This document shows, piece by piece, positions 43,296-55,480 of a stretch of DNA of 64,000 nucleotides; the stretch's first letter is position 1; each line of letters begins with the position of its first letter. The stretch is taken from NCBI GenBank assembly GCA_022432975.1, contig CM039502.1, forward strand, positions 26,768,996 to 26,832,995, given 5' to 3'. The DNA is from Begonia masoniana. Its lineage: Eukaryota; Streptophyta; Magnoliopsida; Cucurbitales; Begoniaceae. The translations under genes were made by a program, and so were the position numbers. The notes beneath the pieces are model-generated. The model ran no database searches and was not told where the DNA came from. It worked only from the letters and a program-made list of their open reading frames with translations.

Positions 43296-44572
43296 GATAA
43301 TAAGTTCAGAGGGATGGGGAAGGTGAATTAGGTATTTTAATCGTTTGCTATCTCAAATTAATGTATATTAATTCTTAACTATATTTGTTATGTATAATAT
43401 GCAAACAATGACAATAACAAAAAAAAAAAAAAGAGTAGGAGAAGAGAATGCAAATGATTTGTTAATGCAATTTTGCCAATCTTTTTTGTTTCGCGCTCTA
43501 GCGTTCTTCTTTGAGGATTCATTCTACTATAACTGGTTATGACTAATTGCACTTTTGGGCATCCATAAGCCTTACACTGACTCTTCTCAGGCGTCATCCT
43601 TTTAGTGTTCCACAAATAAAAAGTGTAGATGTTATTGGCATAAAACTTAACTCTCACAGATATAAAATCTCAAGTTTTGGTAAAAGAGAGTTAGGCATTC
43701 ACTTAAGAATAGAGACTATGAAATCTCAAGAAAAATTCGACAACACTTTAACGCTAGAGTCTCTAGGTAAGTTGCAGTGTTGCACAACAGAGCGAGATTC
43801 TACTTATAGTCCTCTTCAAATTTCTTGAGTTGCGGGTCTCCTCTGGTTGTCCCTAAGTGTCCAGGATATGTCCGTTAAAGACATCCATGAGGCGATGAGC
43901 TTCAGCGACTTAAGTTGGGAGTTACCATGCAGGGCATCCGCAAATTGTGATCGGGCGTGCAAAATATCAACTTAAATTTCTTGTCCCTGAACAAGACTTC
44001 TGCGAGGTTATTTAGGTGCTCAGTTCAGATGTCAGCATGTATCTTCGGGTGTTCTTAAATTGAGTTAAAAAAATATTGCCTCAGGATTGGGCTTTTGCAG
44101 CTACCTCTGGGCATTTGCTACGAGAGGCCGCTCTTCAGGTCTAGGCGTTCGCTAGTTAAATTTGAAGAAATATTTCCTCGGGATAGGCTTCTGTGGATTC
44201 TACTGAGAATCCACTATGGATGTTCCCAGTCAAAACAGCTCTCAGAACTTGGCATCCACGAGTCCTTTCATTTTTTACATGGTTCATGACTGAGCGTCTG
44301 CAAGTCCTTCCATTTTGAATATGACTCGGGGCTGGACATCTGCACTTTATCTCAGGGTGCCCACATAGTCTACACTTAGACTTTTTTAAGCCATTTTTCG
44401 ATTAAGTACAACATGTGAATTTAAACCATTTCTTCACAAACTCAAGTAAACATATTAAAAACCTCAAATACCCATTATAAGGGTATTTTCAATAAGAGTA
44501 AAAAGATGAATGTTTCCTTATCTACGTCAATCATAAAAAATAACTTAGCTTAATACATATTAAGCTAACATA
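43296..44572 (-). mobile_element. degenerate copia LTR inserted in gypsy-5 RT
   Basis: Left part GTAGAATCGATAATAAG and GGGGAAGGTGAATTAGGTAT matches the start of the copia-2 LTR in layout (TGTAGGATTGAAATTG, GGGGGTGAATTAGACC). It ends near TTAAGCTAACA. RT sequence is interrupted here and resumes on the other side. No clear target duplication. No PBS or coding found, so possibly a solo LTR. Confidence 0.55.
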
Positions 44573-45324
44573 GTACTTCTCTGAGAATGACTTGAGATCT
44601 AGTTACTACAGACTGAAAATTTGTGAATAAGATATTCCCAAGACGATGTTTTGGACTAAATATGGAGATTTTGAGTTTTTTTGTTGCTTCTTTTTGGATT
44701 GAGTAATCCACCAGTTACATATATGGACTTGATAAATCTAGTCTTCTAGCCCTATCTTTACTAGTTTATGGTGGTATCAATTGACGATATTATAATATAG
44801 TCAAAATCTCATGAGCAAACTACATTTTTTGATGATTGAGATAAAGTTTCTTAGTCATGTAGTTTTTTCAAAATAGCATATCACTAGATACAGTTAAGGT
44901 TGAAATTTGTGAATAAGATATTCCCAAGACGATGTTTTGGACTAAATATGGAGATTTTGAGTTTTTTTGTTGCTTCTTTTTGGATTGAGTAATCCACCAG
45001 TTACATATATGGACTTGATAAATCTAGTCTTCTAGCCCTATCTTTACTAGTTTATGGTGGTATCAATTGACGATATTATAATATAGTCAAAATCTCATGA
45101 GCAAACTACATTTTTTTGATGATTGAGATAAAGTTTCTTAGTCATGTAGTTTTTCAAAATAGCATATCACTAGATACAGTTAAGGTTGAAATTGTGTTAG
45201 AATGGAAGCAATCTAAGAACATTACTGAGGTATGTAGTTTCTTAGGTCTGACTAAATATTATCAATTATTTGTGGAGAACTCTTCTTCTATCACTTTGCC
45301 ATTGACTCAATTAATCAAAAAAGA
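44573..45324 (+). pseudogene. gypsy-5 RT, central and C-terminal part, with a 286-bp duplication
   Basis: Fragments in three frames: ENDLRSSYYRLKI, DIPKTMFWTKYG-like, FLSHVVFQNSISLDTVKVE, IVLEWKQSKNITEVCSFLGL, TKYYQLFVENSSSITLPLTQ. Family order is normal. The catalytic YIDD region is too decayed to read. Units 44620-44905 and 44906-45191 are a direct duplication inside RT. The fossil is cut by an LTR at 45325. Confidence 0.78.
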
Positions 45325-46257
45325 TGTAACATCCCCTCATTTTTTCCTTATCACTATTCCTAAAAATCTCGTAAAAATTTAAACTTTTATTTCAATCCTT
45401 TAATCATATTCATTTAAAGAGAATTAATTTCGTTCAGCGGAAGACTAACGATGGTAGGACTTCTTATAAAAGAAAACTAAACTTAGTTGTAGGTGCATAA
45501 AACAGTGGGGCAGGGTTTCGGTCGACACTTACAAGCATCGGTCGACACCCCATTTACTTCTGTCCAAATTGCAGAAGAATACCGGTCGACACTTGAAATC
45601 ATCAATAAACACTTCATGTGCCTTGGATAAGATCGATCGACACCTCTAGACATGGGTCAACACTTCAAATGGTTCTATCCGAACTACTAAAGAAAATCGG
45701 TCGACACCTCACATTTTCGGTCGACACTTCACTTGTCATAAAACACTCAGTGGTCGATCGATCGATCGACACCTCTAGACATGGGTCAACACTTCAAATG
45801 GTTCTATCCGAACTACTAAAGAAAATCGGTCGACACCCCATTTACTTCTGTCCAAATTGCAGAAGAATACCGGTCGACACTTGAAATCATCATAAACACT
45901 TCATGTGCCTTGGATAAGATCGATCGACACCTCTAGACATGGGTCAACACTTCAAATGGTTCTATCCGAACTACTAAAGAAAATCGGTCGACACCCCATT
46001 TACTTCTGTCCAAATTGCAGAAGAATACCGGTCGACACTTGAAATCATCAATAAACACTTCATGTGCCTTGGATAAGATCGATCGACACCTCTAGACATG
46101 GGTCAACACTTCAAATGGTTCTATCCGAACTACTAAAGAAAATCGGTCGACACCCCATTTACTTCTGTCCAAATTGCAGAAGAATACCGGTCGACACTTG
46201 AAATCATCATAAACACTTCATGTGCCTTGGATAAGATCGATCGACACCTCTAGACAT
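45325..46257 (-). mobile_element. LTR fragment with GTCGACAC array
   Basis: Starts TGTAACATCCCC within the RT fossil after LIKKD. Contains CAGCGGAAGACTAACG, as other minus-oriented gypsy LTRs here. Ends abruptly inside the array at 46257, where gypsy-3 integrase coding begins, so this is a truncation or recombination joint. Not similar to the gypsy-3 LTR at 47832. Confidence 0.6.
45515..46257 (+). repeat. 159-bp higher-order repeat with TCGACAC words
   Basis: CGGTCGACACTTGAAATCAT occurs at about 45583, 45870, 46029 and 46189; the last two steps are 159-160 bp, the first contains an additional rearranged segment. Each unit holds three to four (G)TCGACAC words and a GATCGATCGACACC. An 88-codon ORF at 45618 is only a consequence of the repeat. 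Confidence 0.88.
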
Positions 46258-47515
46258 GGGTGAACTCCATTCATGGACGTTGGCAGCTGTAGCCGGTAAG
46301 CCATGCTTCCTACTCTCTTTAAGATGGGAAATGGTCCTACAAACCTTGGACTGAGCTTCCCCTTCTTACCAAACCTCATCACGCCCTTGAAAGGCGACAC
46401 CTTGAGGAATACTTCATCGCCTTCAGCGAACTCTAAGTCTCTCCTCCTCCGATCCGCGTAACTTTTCTGTCGACTCTAAGCAGTGTTAATTCACTGTCTG
46501 ATAGTAGCCACCATTTCAGACATCTGCCGCAATAACTCAGGGCCGACAAGTCTGGCTTCACCAACTTCATCCTAGCACAAAGGAGACCTGCACTTTCTGC
46601 CGTAAAGAGCTTCGTAGGGAGCCATGCCGATCGTAGCCTAGTAGCTATTGTTATAAGAGAACTCCACTAACGGCAAATACTTGCTCCAATGAACGTGAAA
46701 TTCCAAGACGCACGACCTTAACATATCCTCCAATATTTGAATCGTTCTCTCGGATTGTCAGTCCGTCTGTGGGTGAAATGTCGTGCTGAAATTTAACTTG
46801 GTACCCAAGGAGTTTTGCAAGCTCACCCAAAACCTTGACATAAATCTAGGATCCTGGTTAGAAACGATTGACATATCCATGCAGCTTAATAATCTCAATA
46901 ATATACAACTCTGCATATTGATCCATAGAGAAGGTCGTCTTCGCAGGTAGAAAATGGGCTGACTTCGTCAGTCTATCCACTATGAGCCATATGCTATTAT
47001 GGCCTCTATTTGACCTCGGTAGGCCAACAATGAAATCTATAGTGATGTTCTCCCACTTCCGTTCGGGGATTGAGAGAGGCTGAAGTGGCCCACTAGGTCG
47101 TTGATATTCAGCCTTCACTTGCTGACATACCATATAAGACTCCACATATTTGGCAACCTCGCTCTTCATATTTAGTCACTAGAAATGTAGTTTCAAGTCC
47201 CGATACATCTTCGTGCTTCCCGGATGTACTGAGAAAGAAAACGAGTGGGCTTCCGATAAAATGTCCTTTCATAGCTCTTCATCCTTTGGTACATACCACC
47301 TATCTTTGAACTTCAAAATACCATCACCCGAATAACTGAAGTCGGAGGAGGCATTGTCCAATTTACTCGCAATATCGCCCATCTCCTTCGAATTGATCTT
47401 TTGGCCCCCCTTAATTCGGTCCAAGATGATTGGCCGTAATGTTAGATCCGCCAGCACGGTCGATAACTCAGAAACTACTTCCAAATCGAACCTCTAAATT
47501 TTCGTTCTCAAAGGC
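46258..47515 (-). pseudogene. gypsy-3 integrase and RNase H end
   Basis: Minus strand, with many stops. From the right: [107 protein letters not shown], and at the left end MSPFKGVMRFGKKGKLSPRF and GPFPILKRVG. The chromodomain-like tail is missing because the joint at 46257 cuts it off. Confidence 0.88.
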
Positions 47516-47760
47516 ACTGGTGTAACGTGGAGCATTCGCATGATTGTTATTCCCATTATCTTCCCGAGCCATCATACGCTCCATCATGCGGGATTAGACG
47601 CCAACCAACTCGGTTAGACGATCGGGGGCGTCGCCCCTGTTGTTTGGTTCACCTTGATGTCCTCTCACCATTTCTACGAAAATCCTATAATAATAATAAA
47701 CTCAATTTAATAAACTTAAACTTATACGGGAACTTAAACACTTACAGTTGGTGGAGCGAT
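47516..47760 (-). pseudogene. gypsy-3 gag N-terminal remnant
   Basis: Reads VRGHQGEPNNRGDAPDRLTE and MMERMMAREDNGNNNHA on the minus strand, like the start of gag, then joins directly to the RNase H/integrase linker at about 47515. Nearly all of gag, protease and RT are deleted. Confidence 0.7.
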
Positions 47761-47815
47761 CTCACGTGGGGGTTGCGCAGTCAGACAATCCACAGAATCG
47801 TTTTTAATACTCGGG

Positions 47816-47827
47816 GCTCTAATACCA
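47816..47827 (-). other. gypsy-3 primer-binding site
   Basis: GCTCTAATACCA, one base different from the Met-tRNA type, four bases from the LTR start at 47832. Confidence 0.82.
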
Positions 47828-47831
47828 TACT

Positions 47832-50178
47832 TGTAACGACCCCGACCCGCTGGGACCGTCACGTGACTTGACCGGACTTTGAGTTGGGCTTACACATTTT
47901 GGTCATAAATTTTTTTTGACTTTTTAAAACTCTAATTTGGATAGGAAAACATAAAAAAATGGAAGACAGATATGGACGACAGGAATGGACTACTGGAATG
48001 GACGACTGGAATGAGCTACTGGAATGGACTACTGGAATAGACGACTGTAATGGACGAGGACAGGAATGGATGACAACTAGAGTGGACGACGACAGGAATG
48101 GACGACAACAGGAATGAATGAGGACAGGAATGGACGATGACAGGAGTGGACGACGACAGGAATGGACGACGACATGAATGGACGATGACAGGAATGGACG
48201 GCAACAGGAATAGACGAGGACATGAATGGACGACAACAGGAATGGATTACAACAGGAATGGGCGATGGCAGAAATAGAAAAGGACAGGAATGGACAAGGA
48301 CAGGAATGGACGACAACAGGAGTGGACGACGACAGGAATGGACGACAATAGGATTGAACGACGACAGGAATGGACGAGGACAGGAATGGACGACGACAGG
48401 AATGGACGAGGACAGGAATGGACGACGACAGGAATGGACGACAACAGGAGTGAACGACGACATGAATGGACGAGGACAGGAATGAACGACAACAGGAATG
48501 GACAAGGAGAGAAATGGACAAGGAGAGAAATGGACAAGGACAGCAATGGACGACAACAGAAGTGGACGACGACAAGAATGGACGACAACAGGAATGGGCG
48601 AGGACAGGAATGGACAAGGAAAGGAATGTTTGAAAGACATAAGCACCTCACGACATTAATACAAAACTTCTTCCCGACCTCTTTAGACACCAAAAGCTTC
48701 AAAACCCCAAAAAACCCGATTCAAAACATAACTTTAAACGTGTTAGAAAATATGGAAGAAATTCAAGAAAATCAAACTGCATGGATCAATTTAAAACTCG
48801 AAACAATCCATGCACAACTTAAAAGAAAATCTCAAACGATTCCAGTATATTTCAAAATACAACTGTCAGAACAGAGGTTTTAAAACATCAACACAAAACC
48901 TATACATCATCTAAATTCCAAAAAAAAAAAACTGTACAAACTTGACATACACTTCAAAACCACACCCCCATAGGTCAAAAGGTGCCTGACTGCCGCAACC
49001 AACCCCACGAGCTCGTCCCGCCAATTGCACCAACTCGTTGGCCTGAGGGACAAAGTCCACATCTAGAAGATCCATACCTACAACAGGAAGTTCAACTATG
49101 AGCCTAGAGCTCAGTAAGAACATACAATGCAGCGGTGCATATGCTATGCATGGACTTTTGAAATACATGAACATTACTTTACATTACATTCAAGTGGACA
49201 TGAGATATAAGTGGGGCTTATAGAGGAACTAGCGCACATACATGTCACAACAGGACATAACAGTAGTACATAGCGTATATAATAGGAGTACATAATATAT
49301 ATAACAGGAGTACATAACATATATAACAGGAGTACATAACATGATGTCAGTCTCCGTCCCACACTTAACCGTACATTACATTCACATTTTATATTTCTTA
49401 TCTTCAAATCGCGTGCACAAAATATTTGCATGACTTTCAAACAAATGTGTATGCATGAACATATACAGTGCTTAAACATAACATAAACAGGCGACATGAT
49501 ATCAAAGTAAGACATAAAGCAAAACACATTTAACTTAGAACGTAACCTACGACTTAACTACCCGACAACCAAAAATCTAGTACTTACGTGATGTCGAGTC
49601 TTAAGGGTCAAACCTATACGCATGAACTTACCTAATGTCCGTAGAGTTGCAAGCACGCACGTACGTCCTCGGCAATTCACGAACCTATATTATGCATAAC
49701 CGGACCATTAACCCTAAACTTCAACAAAACTAAGGGATAACTAACCTAAACTCGTTAACTACGTAAATGGTTACCTTAAATGAAACAAATGGGAGAAAAC
49801 AGTAGAAGACGAAGTTTGGAGATCGTCGCACGTCGCCTGGAAGAGAGAAAACAAAGAAGAGAGGAAAAATGAGAGTTTTACGTAGAAGAGAAGAGAAGAG
49901 AGGAAGAGGAAGAGAAAGCTTGGCTTCTTCCACAAGCTTGGACAAGTGGCACTCCCTCATTGGCTCCCTCCCAACCACCTTATTTGTTTTTCCAATTTGC
50001 CCCTCTATTGGTTTCTAACTAATTCGCTATTTAGCTCGTCGATTCAGTTTTTTCGAAATCTTCTTTTTCCACTAAACATTCAAACAAATTCTAACAAAAT
50101 ATTCATTATATTAATATCGAATTAATCATGTTTAATACTTCAAGGGATAATTACATGGCCAAAATGCCGGGAGTTACA
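47832..50178 (-). mobile_element. gypsy-3 5' LTR, 2347 bp
   Basis: TGTAACGACCCC to CGGGAGTTACA. Contains the 16-bp minisatellite, TAGAGCTCAGTAAGAAC (49105), a donor-like site on the minus strand (complement of ACTTACCTAATG, near 49627) and CT-rich sequence near 49850-49920. Its last 138 bp are part of the 2-kb duplication and are repeated at 52048-52185. Confidence 0.88.
47962..48628 (+). repeat. 16-bp minisatellite, about 40 units
   Basis: Unit GACAGGAATGGACGAC with variants (GACGAG, AACAGG, AGTGG). Because 16 is not a multiple of 3 and the unit lacks stops in several frames, long ORFs (252, 189, 197 and 151 codons) exist on both strands with a 16-residue period. They are not genes. Confidence 0.93.
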
Positions 50179-52047
50179 CAATATCATACCACTTCATCAA
50201 AATTTAAATTAATTATTACAATATTTAACTTAGTTTTAGTCATTGTGTGTGAAACCAGCAGTTCTTTATGGGTAAGAGGCGACCTTGATTTCAATTTCTA
50301 TTTGGAGGTAGCTATTTAGGCTTTAGTCACTTTAAATCAAAGTTACGTAACATTAATTTTGACCGTGGGTCATAAAGGGCTGACCATAACCTGGTGTGCT
50401 CTTTTTATTGAAGAGCCAGGATCCGTGTAAGCAGTCTCATACACCATTAACCTAGTTTTCTCATTTGGCAAAAGGAGGTGATGGTCGGCGGAGAGAAAAC
50501 AGAATTGGAAGAAAAATTCTGCCAGATAATTTCCAAATCAAGAATCACGACACACATATAAGCATTATACGTCAAAGAGCTTCAAGGGTAAGTTAGATTT
50601 CAATACCCTTTCTTGTTATTTTATTATAATTTGGAATTTTCATGTCATGGCCCGAGAGAAACACGAGATAGAAAGGAGAACGAAGCGGACCATCATTTAA
50701 TGTTGATTTGTAGTGAGCAATGGAAGACTAACGAAAAATAATTAAAATCTAGGGCCCAACATCGTTAGGATATCATGCAGGTCCAACAAAGACAAAAAAT
50801 AGTGCGATAATACAAGTTCCAATTAATTATACTAGAAATAAAATAAAAAAAGATAAAAATTTAACAATAGTTTAATCTCACTAAAATAAAACTATGTAAA
50901 TGAATAAAGATAAGAAAATAAAAGTCAAGCATACCTGAAAAAATTGGTATTTTATAATTAATTAAAATTTTACGTGTCGAGTTCTGTTATTGATTAACAA
51001 TGTGTAGATAAATTGTTCAATATAAATTAAAATTATATTAAATAAAATTAAAAGTGATTAAAAATAAAATGAAAAGGGAGAATATTTTAAAGGGAAAGAA
51101 ACCATATCCCCTTTCCCATTAGGGAGAGAGAGAGAGGGGGATGTTTCCCGTTCTTGCGAATTGTTGGGCTTTGAGGTCGGAGTCGCATTCATAGGATTAA
51201 GAGTAACGACTTTCGTTAAGAAACTTCGAAGGTAAGTCGCTAGAACTTCCTATTTTCGTAATTAAAGTTTGAGGTTTTCTGATAATCAAATTCGAGCTTG
51301 GAAACTCGAATCTATTGTTTATTTATAGATTACATTGATGTTTTTGGTGTTTAGATAGCGTGTTTAATGTTTGGGAGGTGAAAATTGGTAAAAACGACGA
51401 GTTTCTTACAAAAGCCTTCTTTGGAATGACATTTCCAAACATCCTCTATCAAAGTATGATGGGGCTTGGTCGCCAGCATGCCAATTTTATACGTATAAGA
51501 ACATATGATTTTTCTCATGTTTATTTTCAACATACATAGTACATGTTTTTGTTGTGATCTGTTGATGAGATAAACCTTATTAATGCTTTGGTGATATGCT
51601 TCAAAAAGAGAATGAAAAGTTGAAACACAAAAACACTATCGGTTGCAAAATAGTTTTAGCCGATAAATGGGTAAACTTCTAGAATGCACAACTCTATCAA
51701 TATAACTCCAATGAGGCTAAAATTTTAACAGAATCTTACCCTTGATATGGTGGAATGATGAAAAGATATGGCTTAAGAGGGGCACGTTGGCCCATAAAAT
51801 GCTATGGTTGCACTTTCTCTATTTTTTTGCTCTCTTTAAGGATGAGCTCTCCAACTTGTTGTGATAAGAGCTTATTACGTCTTTGCTAGATGTTCTACTT
51901 CAAGAGAAGAGGTAGAAGAATAGTGCAATATAATAGAATCCACTACACTCACAAAGATGGAAACCAAAACAAACACACACTTAATCAAATGTTACTCATC
52001 GAGGAGATGCGGCCACTTGATTCTTGAGAGCTCAAGATTTCGAAGAT
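50041..52047 (+). repeat. 2-kb tandem duplication, copy A
   Basis: Contains the outer end of the gypsy-3 LTR (to 50178) and 1.87 kb of unclassified AT-rich flank. Contents are noncoding as far as I can tell; the longest ORF (60 codons, 51351-51533 minus) is not like any protein I know. The flank has PURINE-rich AGAGAGAGAG near 51125 and intron-like GGTAAGTC sites. Confidence 0.92.
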
Positions 52048-54040
52048 GATTCAGTTTTTTCGAAATTTATTTTTCCACTAAAAACATTCAAACAAATTCA
52101 ACAAAATTATTTCTTATATTAATATCGAATTAATCATGTTTAATACTTCAAGGGATAATTACATGGCCAAAATGCCGGGAGTACACAATATCATACCACT
52201 TCATCAAAATTTAAATTAATTATTACAATATTTAACTTAGTTTTAGTCATTGTGTGTGAAACCAGCAGTTCTTTATGGGTAAGAGGCGACCTTGATTTCA
52301 ATTTCTATTTGGAGGTAGCTATTTAGGCTTTAGTCACTTTAAATCAAAGTTACGTAACATTAATTTTGACCGTGGGTCATAAAGGGCTGACCATAACCTG
52401 GTGTGCTCTTTTTATTGAAGAGCCAGGATCCGTGTAAGCAGTCTCATACACCATTAACCTAGTTTTCTCATTTGGCAAAAGGAGGTGATGGTCGGCGGAG
52501 AGAAAACAGAATTGGAAGAAAATTCTGCCAGATAATTTCCAAATCAAGAATCACGACACACATATAAGCATTATACGTCAAAGAGCTTCAAGGGTAAGTT
52601 AGATTTCAATACCCTTTCTTGTTATTTTATTATAATTTGGAATTTTCATGTCATGGCTCGAGAGAAACACGAGATAGAAAGGAGAACGAAGCGGACCATC
52701 ATTTAATGTTGATTTGTAGTGAGCAATGGAAGACTAACGAAAAATAATTAAAATCTAGGGCCCAACATCGTTAGGATATCATGCAGGTCCAACAAAGACA
52801 AAAAATAGTGCGATAATACAAGTTCCAATTAATTATACTAGAAATAAAATAAAAAAAGATAAAAATTTAACAATAGTTTAATCTCACTAAAATAAAACTA
52901 TGTAAATGAATAAAGATAAGAAAATAAAAGTCAAGCATACCTGAAAAAATTGGTATTTTATAATTAATTAAAATTTTACGTGTCGAGTTCTGTTATTGAT
53001 TAACAATGTGTAGATAAATTGTTCAATATAAATTAAAATTATATTAAATAAAATTAAAAGTGATTAAAAATAAAATGAAAAGGGAGAATATTTTAAAGGG
53101 AAAGAAACCATATCCCCTTTCCCATTAGGGAGAGAGAGAGAGGGGGATGTTTCCCGTTCTTGCGAATTGTTGGGCTTTGAGGTCGGAGTCGCATTCATAG
53201 GATTAAGAGTAACGACTTTCGTTAAGAAACTTCGAAGGTAAGTCGCTAGAACTTCCTATTTTCGTAATTAAAGTTTGAGGTTTTCTGATAATCAAATTCG
53301 AGCTTGGAAACTCGAATCTATTGTTTATTTATAGATTACATTGATGTTTTTGGTGTTTAATGTTTGGGAGGTGAAAATTGGTAAAAACGACGAGTTTCTT
53401 ACAAAAGCCTTCTTTGGAATGACATTTCCAAACATCCTCTATCAAAGTATGATGGGGCTTGGTCGCCAGCATGCCAATTTTATACGTATAAGAACATATG
53501 ATTTTTCTCATGTTTATTTTCAACATACATAGTACATGTTTTTGTTGTGATCTGTTGATGAGATAAACCTTATTAATGCTTTGGTGATATGCTTCAAAAA
53601 GAGAATGAAAAGTTGAAACACAAAAACACTATCGGTTGCAAAATAGTTTTAGCCGATAAATGGGTAAACTTCTAGAATGCACAACTCTATCAATATAACT
53701 CCAATGAGGCTAAAATTTTAACAGAATCTTACCCTTGATATGGTGGAATGATGAAAAGATATGGCTTAAGAGGGGCACGTTGGCCCATAAAATGCTATGG
53801 TTGCACTTTCTCTATTTTTTTGCTCTCTTTAAGGATGAGCTCTCCAACTTGTTGTGATAAGAGCTTATTACGTCTTTGCTAGATGTTCTACTTCAAGAGA
53901 AGAGGTAGAAGAATAGTGCAATATAATAGAATCCACTACACTCACAAAGATGGAAACCAAAACAAACACACACTTAATCAAATGTTACTCATCGAGGAGA
54001 TGCGGCCACTTGATTCTTGAGAGCTCAAGATTTCGAAGAT
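52048..54040 (+). repeat. 2-kb tandem duplication, copy B
   Basis: Nearly identical to copy A, with a 13-bp deletion at about 53358 (AGATAGCGTGTTT missing), one-base indels, and rare substitutions. Both boundaries share TTCAGTTTTT, a probable microhomology. The second LTR end fragment reads GGGAGTACA. Confidence 0.92.
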
Positions 54041-54729
54041 GACTTCAGTTTTTCATTATCAAAATGTGCTGCCAACAGCAGCCCTTAAGGATGGTATAAA
54101 TATCACCTCAAGATTTAGAGTTTACAACCTAAAGAGAAAACTAATACAAAAAGAGTAAACTAAAAGTGAAAAAAAATGAGTGCTCAGCCAGATGAAGAAA
54201 CCAAACATTTTATGGTCTCGTCTTGCCATGTGGCACTCTCCCCCTACATAGATGGTCCCCACCATCAACATTATACACTAAAATAATATAAGGTTTAGCA
54301 ACGGATTCAAAAAAAAAAAAATACAAACATAAGCTGAAAATAAAAGACCCTTCTAGAATCGGCCATGTACTTCCTCCTTGCTAATTGTGGGATTGAATGG
54401 CTTGATGCTTGGGTTTGAGGGATCTGTGCTAGGAGCTCCATGGACTGAATTGTTGGCTCCTCTTGGTGCTTCTTGGACTACATCCTTCTTCAAGCTTTCA
54501 AGGAGAGAGAGTGGCCCAAGTTGATCTCCATGGCCAAAGTGTTGAGCTATCGGGTCCTTCCTTTTTGGTTCCCACACTAGCACATATTTTGTATTCTTTG
54601 AACTCCTCTTAGGTGTGAATTTTGACATCTCCTTGTGAATTCATGGTAGAGGCCCTCCCTTTCTTTTTTACAAGCCACTTTTCCTACAAAAATAAAAAGA
54701 ACTAAAACATAAAGTTAGCCTTCTTAGTG
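54041..54729 (-). other. unclassified sequence with a 91-codon ORF
   Basis: 54353-54628 (minus) encodes MSKFTPKRSSKNTKYVLVWE and a proline- and serine-rich tail. I do not recognise it. It could be a degenerate gene or element fragment; no neighbours support it. Confidence 0.3.
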
Positions 54730-55480
54730 TTTGTCTTGTGTTAGGTTTCCATGGCACATCATTTAGGCAGTCTTGGTGTGAAAGCATCATGAGACTATCT
54801 TTTCACACCTTCTGTTGCGTGAAGGTGGTATTATTTACATGTATGAAAAATGGTAGTAGTGCGGTGATAATGCATTTTTTGGATTTTGAATCTCTAAACC
54901 TGACTAGGGTGTTTACTGTTCGAGTTGATGTTGTGGCTAACTGTTGGTTGCCAATCATTCAAGTGAGGTGTTGGATCTTTGCATCGCTGCTAAACCTTTC
55001 TAATAGTAGCATGGCTCATAATCTAGATATTACATGGATGGCCTCTTTTTGAGAGTTGGCTAGGCTAAATCTGACGGTGTTTGACGGTCGTGCGAGCACG
55101 ATGGAAGTAGAGAATTTGCTCCAAGGATAGGGAGGAATTTTGAGACCATGCAAGTTTTGGGAGAGTATTAGGTGGAGATTGTTGCCCACTATTTGAAAAA
55201 GTTAGCATTGGGTTGGTGGAATACAGTGCAAGCAAGCTTTGACAGTCGAGCTATGGAATGGAAGGACTTCACTAAAAATTTCCAGAGTAAGTATAGTAAT
55301 CGTGTCCATCATGATATTGTAACGAGGCCTTGAATGACTTCTTTCAAGGAGGTATGACGGTGATAGAGTACTACGCTCAATTTTTAGAGTAGTTGTTACA
55401 TGCCACAGGTCTCGTAAATCTCTCGCTAAGCAAGAACAGTGAGCTCGGTTTAGCAGGCTCTCGGTGAAACCAAAAAAACA
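54730..55480 (+). pseudogene. gypsy-4 gag fossil, first part
   Basis: Plus strand: YYLKKLALGWWNTVQASFDS (near 55185), AMEWKDFTKNFQSKYSNRVH, MTVIEYYAQFLE and LLHATGLVNLSLSK, capsid motifs of chromovirus gag with stops and shifts. Interrupted around 55480; gag text resumes near 56800 and 61449. Confidence 0.75.

Noticed and set aside
45618..45884. 88-codon plus ORF
   Set aside because: It repeats an internal 35-residue stretch and lies fully in the 159-bp repeat array.
47859..48883. Long ORFs of 252, 197, 189 and 151 codons
   Set aside because: They come from a 16-bp repeat that is open in several frames on both strands; the products repeat every 16 residues.
51351..53526. 60-65 codon ORF present in both copies of the 2-kb duplication
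   Set aside because: Its presence twice follows from the recent duplication and does not show selection; the sequence is AT-rich and unlike known proteins.
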